A stretch of DNA of 64,000 nucleotides from Jaltomata sinuosa (GCA_003996215.1 QJPP01000311.1:620001-684000), one strand, 5' to 3'; shown: positions 11,772 through 23,525, numbered from the stretch's first letter. The notes: generated by a model from the sequence alone, not told the origin. Numbers and translations are program-made.

Positions 11772-13618
11772 CCAAGTGCTCGGCGGGCCCTAGAAGGAGT
11801 GGCAGTCCAGTTGCTGAGGGTGGCTTTGGGCTGATTTTTCTGTTTAGGAACTCTCCCTCTCCCCTCATCGATGATGACATTGCAGTTCTCTTCTGTCAGA
11901 AATAGACCTCTTAAGCTCCCTAGCACATCATCTTCACCATCATCAAAAAATCCCGTAGAGACAAAAGTCTGATGCAATGACGGTATCGATCCTAGCGAAG
12001 GATAATAGAATCCGCCCACGGGTGACTTCCGATCTTTGTATTCTTGTGCAGTGCCAAGATAACCCAACCCGAATGTGGTCTCCTGTGACTGTATCTGTAT
12101 CTGTTCCATTATGCCTTGCAAATTTGCCCCCAAGCCACCATTAGGTATGAACCCTGAGCGAAGCAATATATTCATGATGGTGCTGCTCCACCATGGTCTC
12201 TCTCCAACAAATCCCACCATTTCCAGTATGTGGAACATTTCTCCATCCAGTCTCTCTTTTCCTTCCACCGCGTATATAGAATGCCCCTTTTCACCATGGA
12301 CCACCACCTCTTGATAGTCCCATTCAAACTTGAGACATTGATGCAGAGTAGAGGACACCGCTCCTGCCATATGAAGCCATGGGCGACCAAGTAACATATT
12401 GTAGGAAGCCGGAATATCCATTACTTGGAACACAATGGAGAATGTGGCAGGTCCCATCAATGCATCGAGGGTAATTTCCCCAATGGTATCTCTTTGAGAG
12501 CCGTCAAAAGCCTTCACGTTCATCCTCCGAGTCCGAATCTTAGAAGTGTCAACCTCTAGCCTTGTCAGTGTGGCGAGGGGGCATATGTTTAGACCAGAGC
12601 CTGGATCGATCAATACCTTTGTTATCACCCTATCTTCATACTGCATGGTGATGTGCAAAGCATCATTGTGTGCTCTTTCTTGAAGCGGAAGCTCATCCTC
12701 GTGAAAGGATATTTTATGAGCCTCGAATACCTGCCCAACCATATGGGCTACCTCTCCACCGGTGATATTAGCTGGTACATAAGCCTCGCTAAGAACCCTC
12801 GTTAGAGCCTTCTGATGGAACTCAGAAGTCTGTAAAAGTGACAAAATAGAGATTTGAGCCAAAGTTTTGCTCAGCTGATCTACAACAGAATATTCTTTTG
12901 CTTGTACCTTCTTCCAAATGCCATTCTCCTCAACCTCTACAACTGGTTGTTTTCCCTTGCTAGAACTTCCCTGAGCCAGATTTTCAGGCGTGTAGATTCT
13001 GCCAGATCGAGTCACACCCTGAGCGGTGTCAGCCTCGGCTACCTTTGCCTTTCCTGAAATACCACGTTCATAATTCCATGGTACTGCATGGGGATCATAA
13101 GAAACTGGAGTATCTCGATATACAGTAAATGCAGATTTAGGAGCAGCCACCTCTACTTCAAACAGAACCTGTTTCTGTGCCAGAGCAGATATGTGTGACA
13201 CCATCGCGACATCCCCTTCTTTCTTGATAACCCAAATAGAGCCTTCCAGATCCACTGCCTCTCCAACTTCCAACATGTTGAACTGATGATTTGGGAGTGG
13301 ATTGTTGGTGACGTTTGGAGCCGGGTCTTTCAACTGAATAACCTTTGTATCAATTAACCTCTGAATTCGATCCTTCAATGAGCGACACACTTCAGTAGTA
13401 TGTGAACCTTTCATCCCTGAATGGTACGCACAGACTTTGTTAGGGTCATACCATTTGGCCTGAGTGTCTACAGGCAAAGCGAGAACGGGAGTGATGAGGC
13501 CAGCTACCTTCAATCTTTCATACAACTGGGTAATTGGTTCAGCTAAAGGAGTATACTGTTTGACCAGCCTTTTCTCGAAATTGGCTCGGGGTCTGTAATT
13601 TGGATTAGGTGGGGGAGA
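11772..13618 (-). CDS. pro: Ogre aspartic protease region, downstream half of gag-pro
   Basis: This is in the same frame as gag (13619-15022), from which it is separated only by one TAA codon at 13619-13621. The segment carries a cysteine/histidine patch early on (KVCAYHSGMKGSHTTEVCRSL, split here as CAYH and HTTEVC), which probably stands in for the Gag zinc knuckle in Tat elements. Further on is the retropepsin motif VLIDPGSGLNICP, with Pro where many proteases have Ser or Thr, a common variant in this group. Also present is MLLGRPWLHMAGAV, matching the hydrophobic flap/ILG region. It runs to the intron donor at 11771. The first ATG, at 13525, is not thought to be a real start; the region is expected to be read as a continuation of gag. 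Confidence 0.85.
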
Positions 13619-15022
13619 TTAGAATTGAGAAGGCTGGGCGCTATAAACGGGGTGAGAGGGAATTTGGTATGAGTATGTAGGCATTTGATAAAGAGGGATA
13701 GGGTATGGAGATTGTTGGTATAGTGGAGGGTGGGTTGTAGGCGTTTGGGAAATGAGTGGTGTTTTGAAATCTTGTGCCATCATCACAGTCCCCACTTCTT
13801 TTTTCTTTCGATTTTCAGAAATTCCGCCAGACTGTAGGGACTTACTGGTAGCCTGTAGAGCCTCCAAATTGATAATGCTACCACCTTTGATGCCTTTCTC
13901 TAATCTTTCCCCGACCTGGATGATCTCGGCGAAACTCTTTTCCGTGATAAGCATCATCTTTTCATAGTACTGTGGTTCCTGGGCCTGAATAAAATAATCT
14001 TTCATTTGAGCCTCGTCCATTGGAGGTCGGGCTCTGGCCGCTTCAGCTCTCCATCTCAAGGCATATTCCCGAAACAATTCATTAGGTTTCTTCTTCAGGT
14101 TTTGAATGTGAAACCAATTTGGGGCGTTATCCATGTTGAATCCAAATCTTTCTACAAAATCGGAGGCCATGTCTATCCATCTGGACCACTTTCTGGTATC
14201 CTGCTCAATGTACCAGGTTAAGGCCTCCCCGGTAAGGCTTCTCATAAATAGCTTCATCCGTATTTTCTCATCTCTTCCTACTCCCACCAGCTTATTATAG
14301 TACATTCTTAAGTGCGCTTTGGGGTCCGCAGTCCCATTGAATAACTCAAATTTGGGAGGTTTGTACCCCTCCGGTAATTCAACGTCTGGGTGCATACATA
14401 GGTCTTCATAATTCAGACCCTTCACCCCCCTAACGCCCTCTATATGTTGTAGTCTGTTGGTGACCTGCTCTAACTTTTCGGCCATGTTCTGTATTAACCG
14501 GTCTTTTTCTGAAGGCTCTGGCTCAAGTTGGTGCTGAACAAAAGGAGCAGTTTCCACGTATATGGGATTCAAGTTATAATTTCCTGGACCGTGGGTAGGG
14601 GCTATATTTGGAGTGGTTTGGGAGTTTTGTGGAGCTGAGAGGGTAGGATATTGTGGTGGAGGACATTGGCTAGTCCTTGGAAGAATGTAAGTATGCTGCA
14701 AGTCATTTTGTGGTTGTGGTACATTGGGTATGGTTTGGAGTTTTGCGGTGATATTGTCCTCGACCGTCAGGTCACGAGGACTGTTCAAAGTGAAGGACAA
14801 CTTGGCCAAATTACGAACTTGCGCCAGTTCATCCTGTAAGTCAAGGATTCTTTGCTCCATTCGTAAGATCAGCTCATCACGGTCTCCACCAACACTTTCT
14901 GAGACTTCCTTACTCTTACTAGCACTATTGTCACCCATTTTATCTTTTCTTTCACGATTTGGACTCGGAGGAGGAGGAGGAGGAGTCCCTTTCGATCTAG
15001 TATGATATCCCAGCATGCACAA
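13619..15022 (-). CDS. gag: Ogre Gag (capsid/nucleocapsid precursor)
   Basis: 467 codons. The N terminus is Pro- and Ser-rich and charged (PPPPPPSPNRERKDKMGD), then comes a short coiled-coil-like stretch (MEQRILDLQDELAQV) and a long low-complexity Pro/Gln/Asn segment. The central retrotransposon Gag domain includes MYYNKLVGVGRDEKIRM, FMRSLTGEALTWYI, and FVERFGFNMDNAP followed by LRWRAEAARARPPMDE. It forms the virus-like particle that packages the RNA. The C-terminal Tyr/Pro-rich tail leads to a TAA. The same frame carries on into protease, and the TAA could be a mutated CAA (Gln). Confidence 0.88.
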   Translation of the reverse strand: MCMLGYHTRSKGTPPPPPPSPNRERKDKMGDNSASKSKEVSESVGGDRDELILRMEQRILDLQDELAQVRNLAKLSFTLNSPRDLTVEDNITAKLQTIPNVPQPQNDLQHTYILPRTSQCPPPQYPTLSAPQNSQTTPNIAPTHGPGNYNLNPIYVETAPFVQHQLEPEPSEKDRLIQNMAEKLEQVTNRLQHIEGVRGVKGLNYEDLCMHPDVELPEGYKPPKFELFNGTADPKAHLRMYYNKLVGVGRDEKIRMKLFMRSLTGEALTWYIEQDTRKWSRWIDMASDFVERFGFNMDNAPNWFHIQNLKKKPNELFREYALRWRAEAARARPPMDEAQMKDYFIQAQEPQYYEKMMLITEKSFAEIIQVGERLEKGIKGGSIINLEALQATSKSLQSGGISENRKKKEVGTVMMAQDFKTPLISQTPTTHPPLYQQSPYPIPLYQMPTYSYQIPSHPVYSAQPSQF

Positions 15023-15363
15023 ATCAACCTTTGGGAAAGGGGTAATAGTAAGACAAAATTAACAGAAACCAAGTTAGTAGTAAGATATTTATTCTAAAGA
15101 TAAACACATTGATTGCGAAAAATAAACGTCCTAAATGCAAGGGGCCTTGTTGAGCCAGAGGTATGCCTAAAACGACACATATATGATTCAGGACATTTTA
15201 ATCCAAGCCAAGATTCAAATATTAGTCAGAGTTTAGAGTCAGATAATAAACGAAGTAAACCATTTATTAAATCAAATTTTGATCTATTAAAATTCTTTGC
15301 GGAAATGAAAAAACAAGAAAGTAAAGCTAGGGGAAAGCGGGATGACAAGGGAAAATCCTAAAT
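15023..15363 (-). other. Spacer between Ogre ORF1 and gag
   Basis: About 340 bp with no conserved frame in the element's direction. A + strand open frame at 15113-15361 is antisense and shows no recognisable features. Confidence 0.6.
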
Positions 15364-16695
15364 TCAGAAGCCTCCATTGTACTGGTTCAGAGACCTTGGA
15401 TCAACTTGTGCCCACATTGCAGGAGTGATATCATAATGACGATTCAACAGCTTCCGTGCCCAGGTGGTCTCTTCTATATCTTCAAATCCATAAGGTTGTC
15501 CCAATTTGCTAAGCCGCACATCTTCAGCATCCTCCAAAAGCCATACATCGGGTGCACAATAGGCCTGCTCGGTGCCCACGCTCACAGTCATCAACCCTTC
15601 CCATTGTTGAAGCAATTTTTTGGCCCTAGGGATTTCATATTTTGAGCCAAACTCAAGCTCAAAACCTCCCATGTGGGCTCTTAGAGGTATGACTTGGGTC
15701 CGTCCGAACTGGCGGAGCACTCGAACCGGAGCGTAAGGCTGGAGGCCTTTCAACCCAATGAGCTCGATGTAGTAACGCTCGTTGCTTCTTATGACAGCTG
15801 TGCGGGCGGGTAACCATGAATACTTTCACTGAATCTGATATCCTGAACGGGCTTTCATAAAAGCAAACCAATCTTCGGTACCTACAGGAGAATTGAACCT
15901 GATCATCCTTTGAGAATGGGTGTTGATCTTGTTTCCCATTCCCGTCAAAACGTCTATCAAGTCGGGCCGTTTGTAAAAGTGCTCAACGGCCCATAGCTGC
16001 AGCAGAAGGTTACACCCTTCGAAGAACCTCTTAGCCCTAAGGCACTTGGACAGTGCCCTAAATACCTCAGCAAGGATCATGGGTACCAAGGTGGTCTCCA
16101 TATTATCAATACCGCACCATAAAGCTTGAACCACCGAACTAAGGCAAGTATCAATCTTACCATTTTTTCTCGGAAACACTAGAGTGCCTAGCAAGGCTAT
16201 GGAAAAAGCATTCAGTCGCTTCTTTTCCCATTTTTCACCAGAACAGGAGAACTCTTTCTGAAAAACCTTATGACCATCCCTGCGACCAAAACGTTCATAC
16301 AGGAAATCTAAAGAAATCCAGTCAAAGTCCAGACAAGCTAGTTTGAGATTGTTTTTCAATCCGAGATGATGCAGAAACTTTTTCCCAGATTGTTTGCGAG
16401 GCAAGATCAACCCTCTATTTTGGTACCGCAACTCAGTGAACCCTCCAATCTCTTCCATGGTCGGTGCTAATTCAAAATCGCTAAACTTGAAAACGACCCT
16501 TTCAGGGTCCCAAAATTGCAACAAAGCCTTGATCAAATACCGATATGGAGCTACATAAATCAAAGAGGTCAGGAAACCCAAGGACCGACGAATCTCTTTA
16601 CCATGTTCTTTCTTCATATCTTCCCACCATCTCCTTAATTTGTGGGGAACACCCACAACCATCCTAGTGTTGGGAAATGCCGGTGTGCCTTCCAT
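15364..16695 (-). pseudogene. Ogre ORF1 (extra ORF upstream of gag), one in-frame stop
   Basis: Starting at the ATG at 16695 (MEGTPAFPNTRMVVGVPHKL), this reads 443 codons in one frame with a single TGA at 15826-15828. The sequence after the stop is unmistakably the same protein: WLPARTAVIRSNERYYIELI, then GLQPYAPVRVLRQFGRTQ. A Trp codon (TGG) turned to TGA is the simplest explanation. ORF1 is peculiar to Ogre-type Tat elements and resembles a plant family of unknown function also found as host-annotated proteins (DUF7745-like, named from memory). Its role is not known. The 5' half has a WW/acidic segment (LRRWWEDMKKEHGKEIRRSL) and a region recalling plant mobile domain proteins (FSDFELAPTMEEIGGF), which hints at a captured host domain. 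Confidence 0.75.
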
Positions 16696-17923
16696 TCTAC
16701 AGCCTGAAAGAGAAACAAAACAAATTTTTCTAAACTTCTTTCATATTAAACTAGCTTGGATTAATTTGTCATGATCACTTAGCACATAATATGATTATTT
16801 GTCTTTGGGTTGATGGGAACCCTTTGACAATAAGGAGGCTACTAATTTCGCGGGTTGACTCTTAGGGCCAAACCGCCTATGGCTGATGCATGCATGACTT
16901 ATATAAAGGGGTAGATACAGACCTATCCTAAGTTTCTGAGATTTGGATAGACACGGACTCAAGGTTTTCCTATGCGAGGAGGCACGTGGTCACACGGTAG
17001 CAAAACTATCCGCTCACCCCACGTCTATGCCAACTCTCTAAAATGGGTATTTGAAAGGATTTTGGAGAAGTGCAAAGGCACAACTCACGTGTATAGTGTG
17101 TGAAAGTGTGAAGTTCCCAAGTGGGGAAAATATGAGCGGAATGACAGTTATGAAAAAGCAGTAACATGTAGCATATAGGAAAAGCAGTAACACGTTGAAC
17201 AGTTAAGGAAAGCAGTAAAAATAAAATAAAAATAATAATAATAAATAAATCAATTAATAGAGAAACCGAAAAGCATATAACGGGTGAGGAGAAATCAAAC
17301 ATAAAACACATATTAACAGAATAACATGCTAAACATAAAACAGGCAAATTGTTTATGAGAACAAACAGGAGAAGACAGGAAAGAGAATGAAAACATGAGG
17401 AAAGGATAAAAGGGAAAATCATGTTAAACACATTTAAGGACAAAGAAAATTTATAATGAAAATACGAAAAGACACAATGATCATGATAAAATTAAAACAT
17501 ATTAGAATTATTTTAAAAAGATACAAAAGGGGGGGGGAGGGAAGGAAAGGAAGCTCAGCATGAAAATCTTTTTACGAATAAAGAATTACCCACACAAAAA
17601 CACATAATTTTTCAAGGAATACTACATATACGACTAGATATATTATTTGAACACAAACAAATTAAGACATTCTAAACATGAAAAATACACATATTATTTA
17701 AGGAAGAACAAAAGAGAAAGTACTCTTAGTATGGAAGTAACTATTTATGAAAAATAAAATATTAAACAAAGAAAAAATATAAACAGAATAATAAGCATGC
17801 TAAACATGAAAAAAAAAACAAAGACAAGGAAAATAATTAATTATGACAAGAAAATAATCAAAACACAAAGTAACATAAAAATCCCACATAAACACAAAAT
17901 CCGTAATGGTTAGAACCTAAGTA
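16696..17923 (-). other. Ogre 5' leader
   Basis: Roughly 1.2 kb of A-rich leader (as seen on +) between the PBS and ORF1. A + strand block around 16860-17040 ('gggttgactcttagggcc', 'cactgggt'-like text) shows no coding features. A run of ten G's with a G-rich tail at 17530-17552 stands out. The open frame at 17006-17443 is hydrophobic and probably chance. Confidence 0.6.
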
Positions 17924-17941
17924 TCCCCAACAGAGTCGCCA
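17924..17941 (-). other. Primer binding site of Ogre element
   Basis: Just inside the 5' LTR the - strand reads TGGCGACTCTGTTGGGGA, three bases (GAA) after the LTR end. It starts with TGG, as a PBS must to pair with a tRNA CCA end. Ogre/Tat elements are reported to use tRNA-Arg, and this sequence fits what I remember of those sites. The tRNA match itself was not computed. Confidence 0.8.
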
Positions 17942-17944
17942 TTC

Positions 17945-20900
17945 TGTCGCGCCCCATTTTTCTCGCGAAAAAACGGGTTTCGACGTGACAACTCTCTCTT
18001 AGGAAAAGAGAGTGAAGAGTCGCCACCTAACGAATTTAAGGCGCGTTAGGGCACCGTTCTAACTAATTACAATTAAATTAAATTTTAAGTCTACGCAACC
18101 AGAGAGTCGGGTAAGGGTTCAAGTTACCTCGAAAGGAAGGTGTTAAGCACCTTTCGAGGTCCACAAATGTGGGTCCCTGCCGGATTCGTTATTTATGTGA
18201 GAAATTATGTGATAAACAAAGGTCAGTTAATAAATTAAAGTAAAAATCTTTTATTTTTAAAAGAAACAGATAAGTTAGGCTCCAATTAAATTATTAAAAA
18301 ATCTAAGTGAAAAAAGAAATAGGCGCAAATAACAATTAACATACATGAACGAGTAAATAAGAAGCGAGATAAGCAAGAGATAAGAGTTGACACAAATGAT
18401 ATAAAGAATATAACTTAATTACTAAGTAACTTAGTTAACTACCCCAAACAAATGGAAAGAAACAAACTTAGGTTAGTTTTAACCTATTCGGATCAGCGCC
18501 CGGCTTATTTATCGAAGACAATTCCTAAGACATTGTCGTATTCTGCTCGGGTCAATTTCCATCATGTCCGTCTATCTACCCGCCTAAGCTGGTTATTAAG
18601 ATTATTATTAGCCTAAAGTGCGTACTAAAAAATGAAAAAAATCTAGCGTACCTTAGTATGCCTACCCGTCCCAACTTAATGTCCAAGAGGCATTGGACTT
18701 ACTAACTGGATATGGATCTAGACAAATAAAATCTTAGGTTTCCTAATTAGACACGGGGTTAACGTCAATCAAAACATACATGGACTGGGGAACAAGTAGC
18801 ACATAAATGATCTCACATAGGCCTCACCATTCATACAATTAACACTTTATGTAGCATGATATCTAGCGATGAAAACGTGCAAAACATTTATAAAATAATC
18901 CTATGAGCAAGTCGTTTAATGAAAGTCTTATGAACAAAGCTTCTAATTACTTAGCATGCTAAAACTAACTTAAGTCCATAAACGACAACCATTTAATATA
19001 CTAAAACTGATTTTAAATATGCTGAAACTGATTTTAATATGCTGACTTAAATTTAACAGATTTAAACATGCTGAAACTGGTTTTAATATGCTGAGTTAAA
19101 TTTAACAGATTTAAACATGCTGAAACTGACTTTAATATGCTGAATTAAATTTAACAAATTTAAACATGCTGAAACTGACTTTAATATGCTGAATTTAATT
19201 TGACAGATTTAAACATGCTGAAACTGGCTTTAATATGCTGAATTAAATTTAACAGATTTAAACATGCTGAAAACGACTTTAATATACTAAAACGGATTTG
19301 ACTCTTAGGCGTGGTTTCACAACTGAAAACAGTTTTAAGCCTATAAGCATGGTTTCTAGGTAAATAATATTATATTTAACATGTTGAAACAAAAATATCA
19401 TATAAGCATGATTTCTGATTTCTTTAAAAGACAAAGCGGATTTTAAAACCTAAAACATGATTTCTAACTAACGATATTAATACACTCCTATAGGCATAAT
19501 TTCTAATAAATGATATCAACAGAAATCCTATAGGCATAATTTCTATGGTTTACGATTAAGCAAGTAGCACGTAGTTTGCCCCTCCCCCGTTGCACCCCTA
19601 ATGTGTCTTATTATTTATCGAAGTTTATACAAAATATTACAAACCAAATAAATGAATGAGAAAATAAACAGATCTAAAGCTTGGAGACTCCCAAATCCTG
19701 GCAACTCTTCAAGGTCCCAACCAAATGCTAGCAAAGAACCTGTTAAAGATAAATATACAAAAATGCAAAGGAGCCTATAACGATTCCTAATACTAGTCCC
19801 TGACATCGCAAAGTTTCATGAGAACCTCAAGGGTTCTAGGCATTGCCCATGTCAAGGTTTAGGATATGTTTAAGGCCCTCTCTGTTCCACACAACATATA
19901 CCAGAACAATAGCAAGAAAGAATCATGGCAGTAACACATATAACTAATACATGATCTACAAGTAGTGACAATTTGGATCACATAATCAAGTAGGTGATAA
20001 GTTATTAGCTTTAAACTCCTATAGTCATGATTTCTATCAAACTCATAAATTATGTGTACGAATTAAGATACATACCGGTTTGCAGTAAACAATAAGAGAA
20101 ATTTGAAATCCAACACTTAGCAATCAATACTTTTGTTCACAGTAGAGAGTCTTTTAACAATATGAGAGTAGTCAATATGAGTGTAAAGTCTGAGTGTGAA
20201 TGAAAAAAGAAGGCTGTGTTTATAATAAAAGTAAGGGACTCAATTAGAGGAAGGGAATAATTCAAAGAGTAAATCAAGGTAAATCTTTTCCTTAATTACA
20301 ATAGCTAAATTAATTAATCACCAATTTACCATAAAGAAGAGAATAGATAAAGTTATACCAGAATAAAGAGAAATCAAACAAAGAGAAACTTTACCTTAAT
20401 TAAAACACATGATCAATCAGAATACAAAAATGGGTCTGATTTTATTTTCTAAGCATAAATAGACCAGTAGCTGTCAATTAAGGGTAAAACGAGTCAACAC
20501 TTTACCATAATTAAACAGGTAACCAAGTTATCAATACCAAAATCCTTTCCCAAAATCAAGTACTCGACTCAATTATATATGAAACAATCAAAGCTTTACC
20601 GTGAATAAACAAGTACTAAGGCTGATTATTCATCAATTGGAATCAATCATGGAACTCACAAATTAACCTGCTATAAACGGGATACGGATTTTGTCATGGA
20701 ATCATGTAAGAAAGGAAAACATACTGACTATAACTATTGTATTTCAAATTAAGAAAGCACTAACACATAATCATTAACCAAAATTGAACCTAACAGAGAA
20801 TTAATAGTAAAATCACAATCAGTATTTGTTGAGCACAGAGGGATACGAATAGACAAGTACTAATCGGAACTTAGTCACGGAGTTTACACAAACAAAAAAT

Positions 20901-22250
20901 CGTGAATCAAGATAAGGAGTTACCATTTGGCATGAATAAAGGCTATCTTTCAACCCAATACAACATGTCGAACAAAATTGGTCAACCCAATGACACCGGA
21001 CGAATCACAGGCCACGTTTCACACTTGAAATACAACATGATAACCAAGCACGCTTAGACATAGATCTCGCGACAAAGTAAACTCATGATCGAATTTTCAG
21101 AATTGTAAGAATCATGATTTTCCACATATCATAATAGGCAGCCAAACCCAAATAAAATTAAACGACCATGCATAAACACTCATTATAGGGTTTTGGATCT
21201 CAGCACCTGTTACCGTGAAAGATGATACGCTCGAGCACAAAAAAAAATGAATTCCAAGTCAGATCTCAATTGGATTTACTAGATTCGTTGTATGGCTTGT
21301 CGGAGTCCTCCGCCGTTCATCGGAGAAAAGTAAAAACCTTTGGGTTTTGGGGGTGAGGGTTTCGCCGGTCAAACACCAAAAATGGAAGTGGTACTCGCCG
21401 CTGCTTGATCGGCGGCTCCGACGGAGGAGAAAGAGGAGAAATGAGAGGGGGAGAGGAAGAACGATGGTTGTGGAGGGTTTTGGTGGTGGTTTTTCTGGTC
21501 GGAGATGATGGTGGTTGGAGTCGTTTGTGGTGGGCCACCACCTGTCGGCGTGGGACAAGAGAGTGTAGGTTTAAGGGGAGAGTGGTGGAGGGAGAAGGGT
21601 GGTGTTGGTTGGTTGAGCGCCGGAGCGGCGGGGGTGGCGATGGCGAAGTGAGGTGGGCGGAGGGATTTTTGAGAGAGAGGGTTGAGGGGGGCGGCGGCTG
21701 TGAAGGGTAGAAGTGAGAATGGGGTTAGGGTTGGGGGTTGTTTAAAAGGAAAGAGCAAAGGGGTTTGATCTCGGCCGTTGATCGTATTAGATCAACGGCT
21801 GAGATTGAATTAGACTTGGGATTTAAAATTGGGCCAAATTAGCTCAATCTAGGCTAAAATTGAAATAAATTGGGTAGGAAGGGACTAGGATTTAAATAAT
21901 TTGAGATTGAAAATTGAATTCGGATGGCTATTTAATAAATAAACTACTACGTATATAAAATTTAGTAGATAAAATAATAATTAACAATAATTATTAAAAG
22001 ATAAATTATTTTAAAAGAGAATAAATTACGTATATATATTGTACGTAAAATAAATGACATGTAATATCATATGAAATTTATGATAAAAATAGTAATAATA
22101 GAGAATAATTATATATTTATATACTAATTTTAAAGTGTTAATATGTAACTTATCAAGTAAATTTTAAAATAAATTAATATTTAAAATAATAATTATTATT
22201 AAAATAACAGCCCGAGAAATGTATAGGGAGGTCAAAATTGGGTGTCAACA
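17945..22250 (-). repeat. Ogre 5' LTR (right copy, 4,306 bp)
   Basis: The partner of 3366-7440. It is 231 bp longer, mostly because of a block at about 19158-19400 holding extra 49-bp tandem units and a stretch ('gactcttaggcgtggtttcac' and onward) absent from the left LTR. It should contain the element promoter, but no TATA box could be assigned with confidence in such AT-rich DNA. Confidence 0.95.
19015..19290. repeat. 49-bp tandem repeat in Ogre LTR (long version)
   Basis: Five to six units of the ATGCTGAAACTG motif, about twice the number in the sister LTR. The ends decay ('aaaacgac' and 'atactaaaacgg'). Confidence 0.85.
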
Positions 22251-22255
22251 ATTCA
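22251..22255. repeat. Target-site duplication ATTCA, right copy (Ogre)
   Basis: This is the second copy of the 5-bp duplication at 3361-3365. The Ulp1-like coding sequence resumes here. Confidence 0.95.
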
Positions 22256-23525
22256 TTTGCGTCTAATGGACTTTATGGGACACAAGACATGCGCCTGGTA
22301 GATATGTTCACAAATTGGGTGAAAGTGAATCTCCTGCAAAGGCATGATAAGAAATACATTTTATTAAACTCATGTGTATTTTAAACCTGAAATAATACTA
22401 TCATGCTAGGCATTATATTTTTCTATTTTATATTATAATGCTATGTGTCTATGTTGATTATAGGAAGGATAAACATGATCGATACAAAAGGCATAAGTCA
22501 GATTTATCACCTAAAATGCTTTTTGGTGTTCATACAGTGTAAAATAAGAACTGATTCTACGTAATGTCTTATCCAGATCAATCATGGGATGACTCTGTAA
22601 GTATGAGAATTCATACATAATGCAATAAATTTATTTGATAAAAAATGCTCATTGTGGTTCATTTCATTTTATTTTTTTAGCATATTGATGTTATCCTATA
22701 CTACCTGCGAAAGAAATACAAGTATGACCACCAAACCACATACAAATATAGCACTGTTGATTGCAACTTCATAACCATTATTGCTAGCATATTTGCTAAA
22801 TATGCCGATCCAGATTACAATAGTTCAGAGTTGGCTGGTCAAGAATCGCAGATTTGTGAATATGTTAATGGGTATAAGATGCATGCTACTGTACCATGGC
22901 ACACGGTGGATCAAGTCTTTATTCCTGTTAATATTTCAGAGAAATATCATTGGGTGCTTGCTGTGATATCATTCGATGAAAGATGCATATTGGTATACGA
23001 TTCGTACTGTTCAGCTGGACATGATGCTGTTGTCGATCGCGAGATACAGAAGTTGGCTGAGCTTATACCCATGTACCTTGAGAATACTGACTTTTACACT
23101 AAGAAGGGTATCGATTATGATCAACATTTAAGATACAAAGATCATGAAAAAAACTGTCTTCTTTGATATATCTTATGTGGAGAATTTACCACAACAACCA
23201 ACTGAAAACCTGTAAGTATATGATGTTTGAAATTTTCTATTTTTTTTTAAAAATACATTCATTTGTAATCTAAGTCACTTTGTTTGTTATTAGCAGAGAT
23301 TGTGGTCTATTTCTAGTGACATATGCAGAGTATTTGAATTATGATGACGGTGTTTCATCAGTTGAATTCAACCTAGCTTTGCTTCGTAAAAGATATGCAA
23401 CACTAATATGGGACTATGAGGTGCGCAAACTACTCAATGATGCTGAAAACGATAATGAGGCACCAATGAGGCCAGCCAGACCAACTCACAATATTGATAG
23501 CAGTGATCAGATTATTCTTGAATAG
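22256..23525 (+). pseudogene. Ulp1-like C48 peptidase domain of MULE gene (C-terminal part)
   Basis: The exons continue the gene broken by Ogre. The first reads FASNGLYGTQDMRLVDMFTNW. An exon at 22464-22596 holds FGVHTV followed by TAA (22540-22542) and TGA (22552-22554) where relatives have Lys and Trp. An 84-bp intron follows (22597-22680, gtaagt...ttag). The main exon from 22681 carries the cysteine-protease core: catalytic His (22948-22950) in EKYHWVLAVIS and Asp (22999-23001) in ILVYDSY. A frameshift near 23147-23160 is followed by DISYVENLPQQP. The last intron (23212-23296) leads into LDCGLFLVTYAEYL with the catalytic Cys codon at 23301-23303. The family cuts SUMO or SUMO-like peptide bonds. 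All three catalytic residues survive, but two stops and a shift mean it is not functional here. Confidence 0.85.

Larger units (their letters stand above)
3366..22250 (-). mobile_element. Full-length Ogre/Tat Ty3-gypsy retrotransposon
   Basis: Direct repeats at 3366-7440 and 17945-22250 both begin TGTCGCGCCCC and end GGGTGTCAACA on the + strand. The element is therefore on the - strand and starts TGTTGACACCC, as Ogre LTRs do. A perfect 5-bp target duplication, ATTCA, sits at 3361-3365 and 22251-22255. In element order (right to left) it holds the PBS, an extra ORF1, gag, protease, an intron, RT-RNaseH-second RNaseH, a tandem array, and a purine tract. LTRs over 4 kb, an ORF upstream of gag, a second archaeal-type RNaseH and an intron between pro and RT are the established hallmarks of Ogre. 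The total of 18,885 bp is short for Ogre, and the integrase region is missing. The LTRs differ by a few substitutions per hundred bases plus one 231-bp length difference, so the insertion is fairly recent. Confidence 0.95.

Noticed and set aside
15113..15361. + strand open frame of 82 codons between Ogre ORF1 and gag
   Set aside because: Antisense to the element, with a charged, low-complexity end and no recognisable family.
17006..17443. Hydrophobic - strand frame of 145 codons in the Ogre leader
   Set aside because: Its Leu/Ile/Phe-rich make-up follows from A-rich DNA on the other strand. There is no conserved motif and it precedes ORF1 in the leader.
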